NCBI RefSeq assembly: GCF_001449115.1
Contig: NZ_LAIJ01000009.1
Span: forward strand, 2,238,114-2,302,113
Length of the DNA stretch: 64,000 bases
DNA from: Occallatibacter gabretensis
GTDB lineage: Bacteria > Acidobacteriota > Terriglobia > Terriglobales > Acidobacteriaceae
Reading direction: 5' to 3'
How positions within the stretch are numbered: position 1 is the first letter of the stretch; every line of letters starts with the position of its first letter. The notes under the pieces are model-generated. The model was not told the DNA's origin. It made no database searches and was given only the letters and a program-made list of their open reading frames with translations. The translations under genes and the position numbers were made by a program. This document shows, piece by piece, positions 61,339-64,000 of the stretch.

Positions 61339-63140
61339 CTCAAAGCGTTTTGGCTGCATCCGAACAAGCAGAGAAGCCAGCACGGGCATGGTTGCGGGCC
61401 CTTGAGCGGACGGCGGACATTTCTCGGAATCCCCATCGCCTGCTCTCGTCGATGCTGGAAGAACTAGCCGACAGATTCGGGGGTGCTCCTGCCCTGCTGT
61501 CAGATCGGGAGTGTTTCACTTACTCGGAAGTCCTTGCAAGGGCAAACCAGTACACGCGATGGGCACTCGAGCAGGGTCTGAAAAAGGGCGAAGCCGTAGG
61601 TCTGTTGATGACGAACCGGCCCGAATATTTTGCCTGCTGGCTTGGAGTTGCGGCGGCAGGTGGCGTAGTAGCCTTGCTTAACACCAACCTTGTCGGCCCA
61701 TCGTTGTCCCATTGCATCAACGTTGCGCAGCCTAAGCATTTGATCGTATCGGGTGAATTCGTTGATTCCCTAACGACAGCGCTGACGGGCCTTTCATGTG
61801 AACCGCAAATCTGGATGCACGGAGCTAGCTACGGATCACTCCCGCGCATCGATCACTACATTCAGGAGCTGCCGGCCAACAATCTGACGGATACAGAGAA
61901 GCCAAAGCTCTCTATCGATGATGTAGCGCTCTATATCTATACGTCTGGCACAACCGGCTTGCCAAAGGCGGCTAATGTCAGTCATGCGCGCATTCTGCAG
62001 TGGTCCCAATGGTTTGCTGGAATGCTCCACGTTCAGCCAGATGACCGAATATATAACTGCTTACCGATGTATCACAGCATTGGCGGGGTACTTGTTCCCG
62101 GCGCTGCGTTGGCGAGCGGAGGCAGCGTTGTGGTTCGTGAGTCCTTTTCGGTCAGCCAGTTTTGGAATGATGTAGTCCGTTGGGATTGCACGATGTTTCA
62201 ATACATCGGGGAATTCTGCCGGTACCTGCTTCACGCACCGCAGGGATCAAACGATCTGAATCATCGCATCCGGATAGCCTGCGGTAATGGCATGTCAGCA
62301 GATACCTGGCGTTTGTTTCAGGAACGGTTTCACATTCCGAGAATTCTCGAATTTTATGCCTCCACTGAAGGCGCGTTGTCCTTATTCAATGTAGAGGGAG
62401 AACCGGGTGCAATTGGCCGCGTCCCGCCCTACCTGGCGCATCGATTTTCGCCGGTTCTGACAAAGTTTGATCCTGAGCGTGCGGAGTTGGTGCGCAATGC
62501 GCAGGGGTTTTGCATTCCGTGTGCGACCAATGAAGCAGGAGAAGCTCTTGCTCGGATAGTCAAAGATCCATCGCAGGTAGGCAGCCGGTTTGAAGGCTAC
62601 ACGGACACAGGGGCATCTGAAAGCAAGTTGTTACGGGACGTTTTTGAGCCTGGCGATGTATGGTTTCGCACTGGCGATCTGATGCGAAGGAACGAAAAGG
62701 GATTTTTCTACTTTGTCGATCGCATCGGCGAGACGTTTCGATGGAAGGGCGAGAATGTTGCAACTACTGAAGTCGCCGAAGTCCTTCGTGCATTTCCGGG
62801 CGTCAAGCATGCAATTGTTTATGGTGTAAAAATTGCGGGCGCAGAGGGTAGGATCGGCATGGCTGCACTCACTGTCGACGGCGTTCCGGACCTGGAAGCA
62901 CTTCGGCAACACTGGGTACAGCGTCTCCCATCGTACGCGCGTCCAGCATTCATTCGCCTTCAGGATGACTTCGAGACAACCGGAACATTTAAGTATTCAA
63001 AGAACGAATTGATACGCCAGGGATACAATCCGGATCTGACAGCCGATGCTGTCTATTTCGTTAATCCGGCGATGCAAGCGCTACACCTGCTCAACCGGGA
63101 TCTGTACGAGCGGATACAAGCCGGGCAGATCCGCTTGTGA
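61335..63140 (+). CDS. FATP/very-long-chain acyl-CoA synthetase-like ligase, second of two
   Basis: This 601-residue ANL enzyme has the fatty-acid transport protein signature: YIYTSGTTGLPKAANVSHAR, then LPMYHSIGGVLVPGAAL, EFYASTEGALSLFN, WFRTGDLMRRNEKGFFYFVDR and GETFRWKGENVATTEVAEVL. This DR-x-G-x-TFRWKGENV block is typical of the SLC27/FATP subgroup, which prefers long-chain or bulky acids such as bile acids. It differs clearly from the first ligase encoded upstream and should use a different carboxylate. GTG 61335 overlaps the SDR stop. Confidence 0.88.
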   Translation: MTQSVLAASEQAEKPARAWLRALERTADISRNPHRLLSSMLEELADRFGGAPALLSDRECFTYSEVLARANQYTRWALEQGLKKGEAVGLLMTNRPEYFACWLGVAAAGGVVALLNTNLVGPSLSHCINVAQPKHLIVSGEFVDSLTTALTGLSCEPQIWMHGASYGSLPRIDHYIQELPANNLTDTEKPKLSIDDVALYIYTSGTTGLPKAANVSHARILQWSQWFAGMLHVQPDDRIYNCLPMYHSIGGVLVPGAALASGGSVVVRESFSVSQFWNDVVRWDCTMFQYIGEFCRYLLHAPQGSNDLNHRIRIACGNGMSADTWRLFQERFHIPRILEFYASTEGALSLFNVEGEPGAIGRVPPYLAHRFSPVLTKFDPERAELVRNAQGFCIPCATNEAGEALARIVKDPSQVGSRFEGYTDTGASESKLLRDVFEPGDVWFRTGDLMRRNEKGFFYFVDRIGETFRWKGENVATTEVAEVLRAFPGVKHAIVYGVKIAGAEGRIGMAALTVDGVPDLEALRQHWVQRLPSYARPAFIRLQDDFETTGTFKYSKNELIRQGYNPDLTADAVYFVNPAMQALHLLNRDLYERIQAGQIRL

Positions 63141-63270
63141 CTGAAGCCGCTTTCTTAGCTTTGCGGTAGCTTTAGAAAAATCCGCGCAGATGAGTATGCG
63201 CACAAAAAAGAATGAAGCTGCATATTCATTCGCATAAGACACCCGCAAGAACTGTCAGCCTAACTAATCC

Positions 63271-64000
63271 ATGTTTATTGATCCAATCCGGCATGAGTTT
63301 GAAACAACGCAGGCCCTCATCGATGAAGGGCCGGTTTGGCCGAATGTTTCTCCTGAAGAAGTTCGAGAGCATCTTGTGGCCCGATACGATTTCAGCCGGG
63401 CGATTCCTCTGGAAGATGTTGCCGCTGATGTAGAAGAAATGCTGCGCCGCTGGCAAGTGCAGATCACGCATCCTCGTTACTTGGGCTTATTCAACCCCAG
63501 CATTAGCTTTGCTTCCGTCATTGCGGACGCATTGGTTGCTACCTATAATCCACAGCTTGCGGCTTGGCGGACTGCGCCGGCACCTAACGAAATTGAGCGG
63601 CATACGCTTGGCTGGCTTGCAACCAAGTTTGGTCTGCCTTCTAATGCACTCGCCACTTTCACCAGCGGCGGGGCGGAGGCAAACCTCTCTGCTGTCGTCA
63701 CCGCCTTAACTCATGCGTTTCCCGACTACAGTGATAATGGTCTCAGAAGCCTAGCTGCTACTCCTGTCATTTATCTCTCAGCGGAAGCGCATCATTCCTT
63801 TAGCAAAATTGTCCACATGGTGGGTCTCGGGCGCAAATCCCTGCGAGCGTTGCCGACTGACCTCGATCTAAGGATGAACCCTCGCGCTCTTGCTCGTGAG
63901 ATCAGCGAAGATCGTGCAAATGGATTTGCTCCCCTGATGGTAGTTGGAACCGCCGGTACGACTGCCGCCGGCGCAATTGATCCCTTGCAGGAACTTGCTC
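63271..64000 (+). CDS. PLP-dependent decarboxylase (group II), 5' part
   Basis: The reading from ATG 63271 stays open to the window end (243 codons). It shows THPRYLGLFNPSISFASVIADALVA, WRTAPAPNEIERHTLGWLA, the PLP-phosphate segment FTSGGAEANLSAV, the PLP-stacking His in SAEAHHSFSKIVH and the start of GTAGTTAAGAIDPLQELA. This is the glutamate/aspartate/aromatic-amino-acid decarboxylase family (PF00282). The Lys-containing active site is outside the window. An in-frame stop lies two codons before the ATG. It sits 130 bp after the second ligase on the same strand and may supply an amine (decarboxylated amino acid) for the product. Confidence 0.88.
   Translation, partial: MFIDPIRHEFETTQALIDEGPVWPNVSPEEVREHLVARYDFSRAIPLEDVAADVEEMLRRWQVQITHPRYLGLFNPSISFASVIADALVATYNPQLAAWRTAPAPNEIERHTLGWLATKFGLPSNALATFTSGGAEANLSAVVTALTHAFPDYSDNGLRSLAATPVIYLSAEAHHSFSKIVHMVGLGRKSLRALPTDLDLRMNPRALAREISEDRANGFAPLMVVGTAGTTAAGAIDPLQELA

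Noticed and set aside
1-64000. Mobile elements, prophage or CRISPR array
   Set aside because: No transposase, integrase or Cas gene and no regularly spaced repeats were seen on either strand.

Overview
The window looks like chromosome of an acidobacterium (class Terriglobia, family Acidobacteriaceae or a relative). This is inferred from gene content: an 1121-residue Oar-like TonB-dependent receptor with an N-terminal carboxypeptidase-regulatory-like domain, next to a membrane-anchored regulator of a type I associate with Acidobacteria; many Tat-exported sugar enzymes; moderate-to-high GC; and a very large exopolysaccharide (EPS) locus. No insertion sequence, prophage or CRISPR array was seen.

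Region 1 (1-15.0 kb), housekeeping and carbohydrate use. It holds a cut-off cupin gene, tRNA-Gly(CCC), topoisomerase IB, a Tat metallophosphoesterase in tandem with the TonB receptor, and a divergent membrane-anchored regulator with a paired inverted operator-like motif in the shared promoter. An ApbE-like flavin transferase, an exported Gfo/Idh/MocA oxidoreductase, KduI, a GH105 unsaturated uronyl hydrolase, an alginate-lyase-family protein and a serine hydrolase follow. KduI and GH105 both handle the unsaturated uronates released by polysaccharide lyases, so this is probably a uronate/pectin/alginate scavenging island.

Region 2 (15.3-18.5 kb) encodes all four enzymes for GDP-D-glycero-alpha-D-manno-heptose: GmhB, HddA and HddC on the plus strand and GmhA convergent to them.

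Region 3 (19.3-56.8 kb) is one long plus-strand Wzx/Wzy-type EPS locus. It opens with regulators: a LuxR-type response regulator whose receiver lacks key residues, a PilZ protein and a NusG/RfaH-like antiterminator. Next come export and assembly (OPX lipoprotein-like protein, outer-membrane barrel, GumC/Wzz-like protein, ExeA-like ATPase, BY-kinase). After them is an initiating phosphoglycosyltransferase fused to a degenerate GGDEF-like domain, then a WbpB/WbpD/WbpE-type amino-sugar uronate cassette. An irregular class II tRNA-like gene interrupts the locus. Then come acyltransferases, polymerase, a beta-helix protein, flippase, glycosyltransferases, two asparagine-synthase homologues (one without the glutaminase cysteine), an AlgD-type GDP-mannose 6-dehydrogenase, a deacetylase, a flavoprotein and an ATP-grasp ligase. 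Together they predict an acidic, partly amidated and acylated polymer containing amino-sugar uronate and mannuronate.

Region 4 (57.3 kb to the window end) is a compact operon-like set: a heme-oxygenase-like diiron oxidase (HDO) with a full ligand set, a free-standing acyl carrier protein, a hexapeptide acyltransferase, two different acyl-adenylating enzymes, an SDR and a PLP decarboxylase cut by the window edge. It has no PKS or NRPS core within the window and looks like a carrier-protein-based small-molecule pathway. It is the strongest candidate here for an undescribed system.
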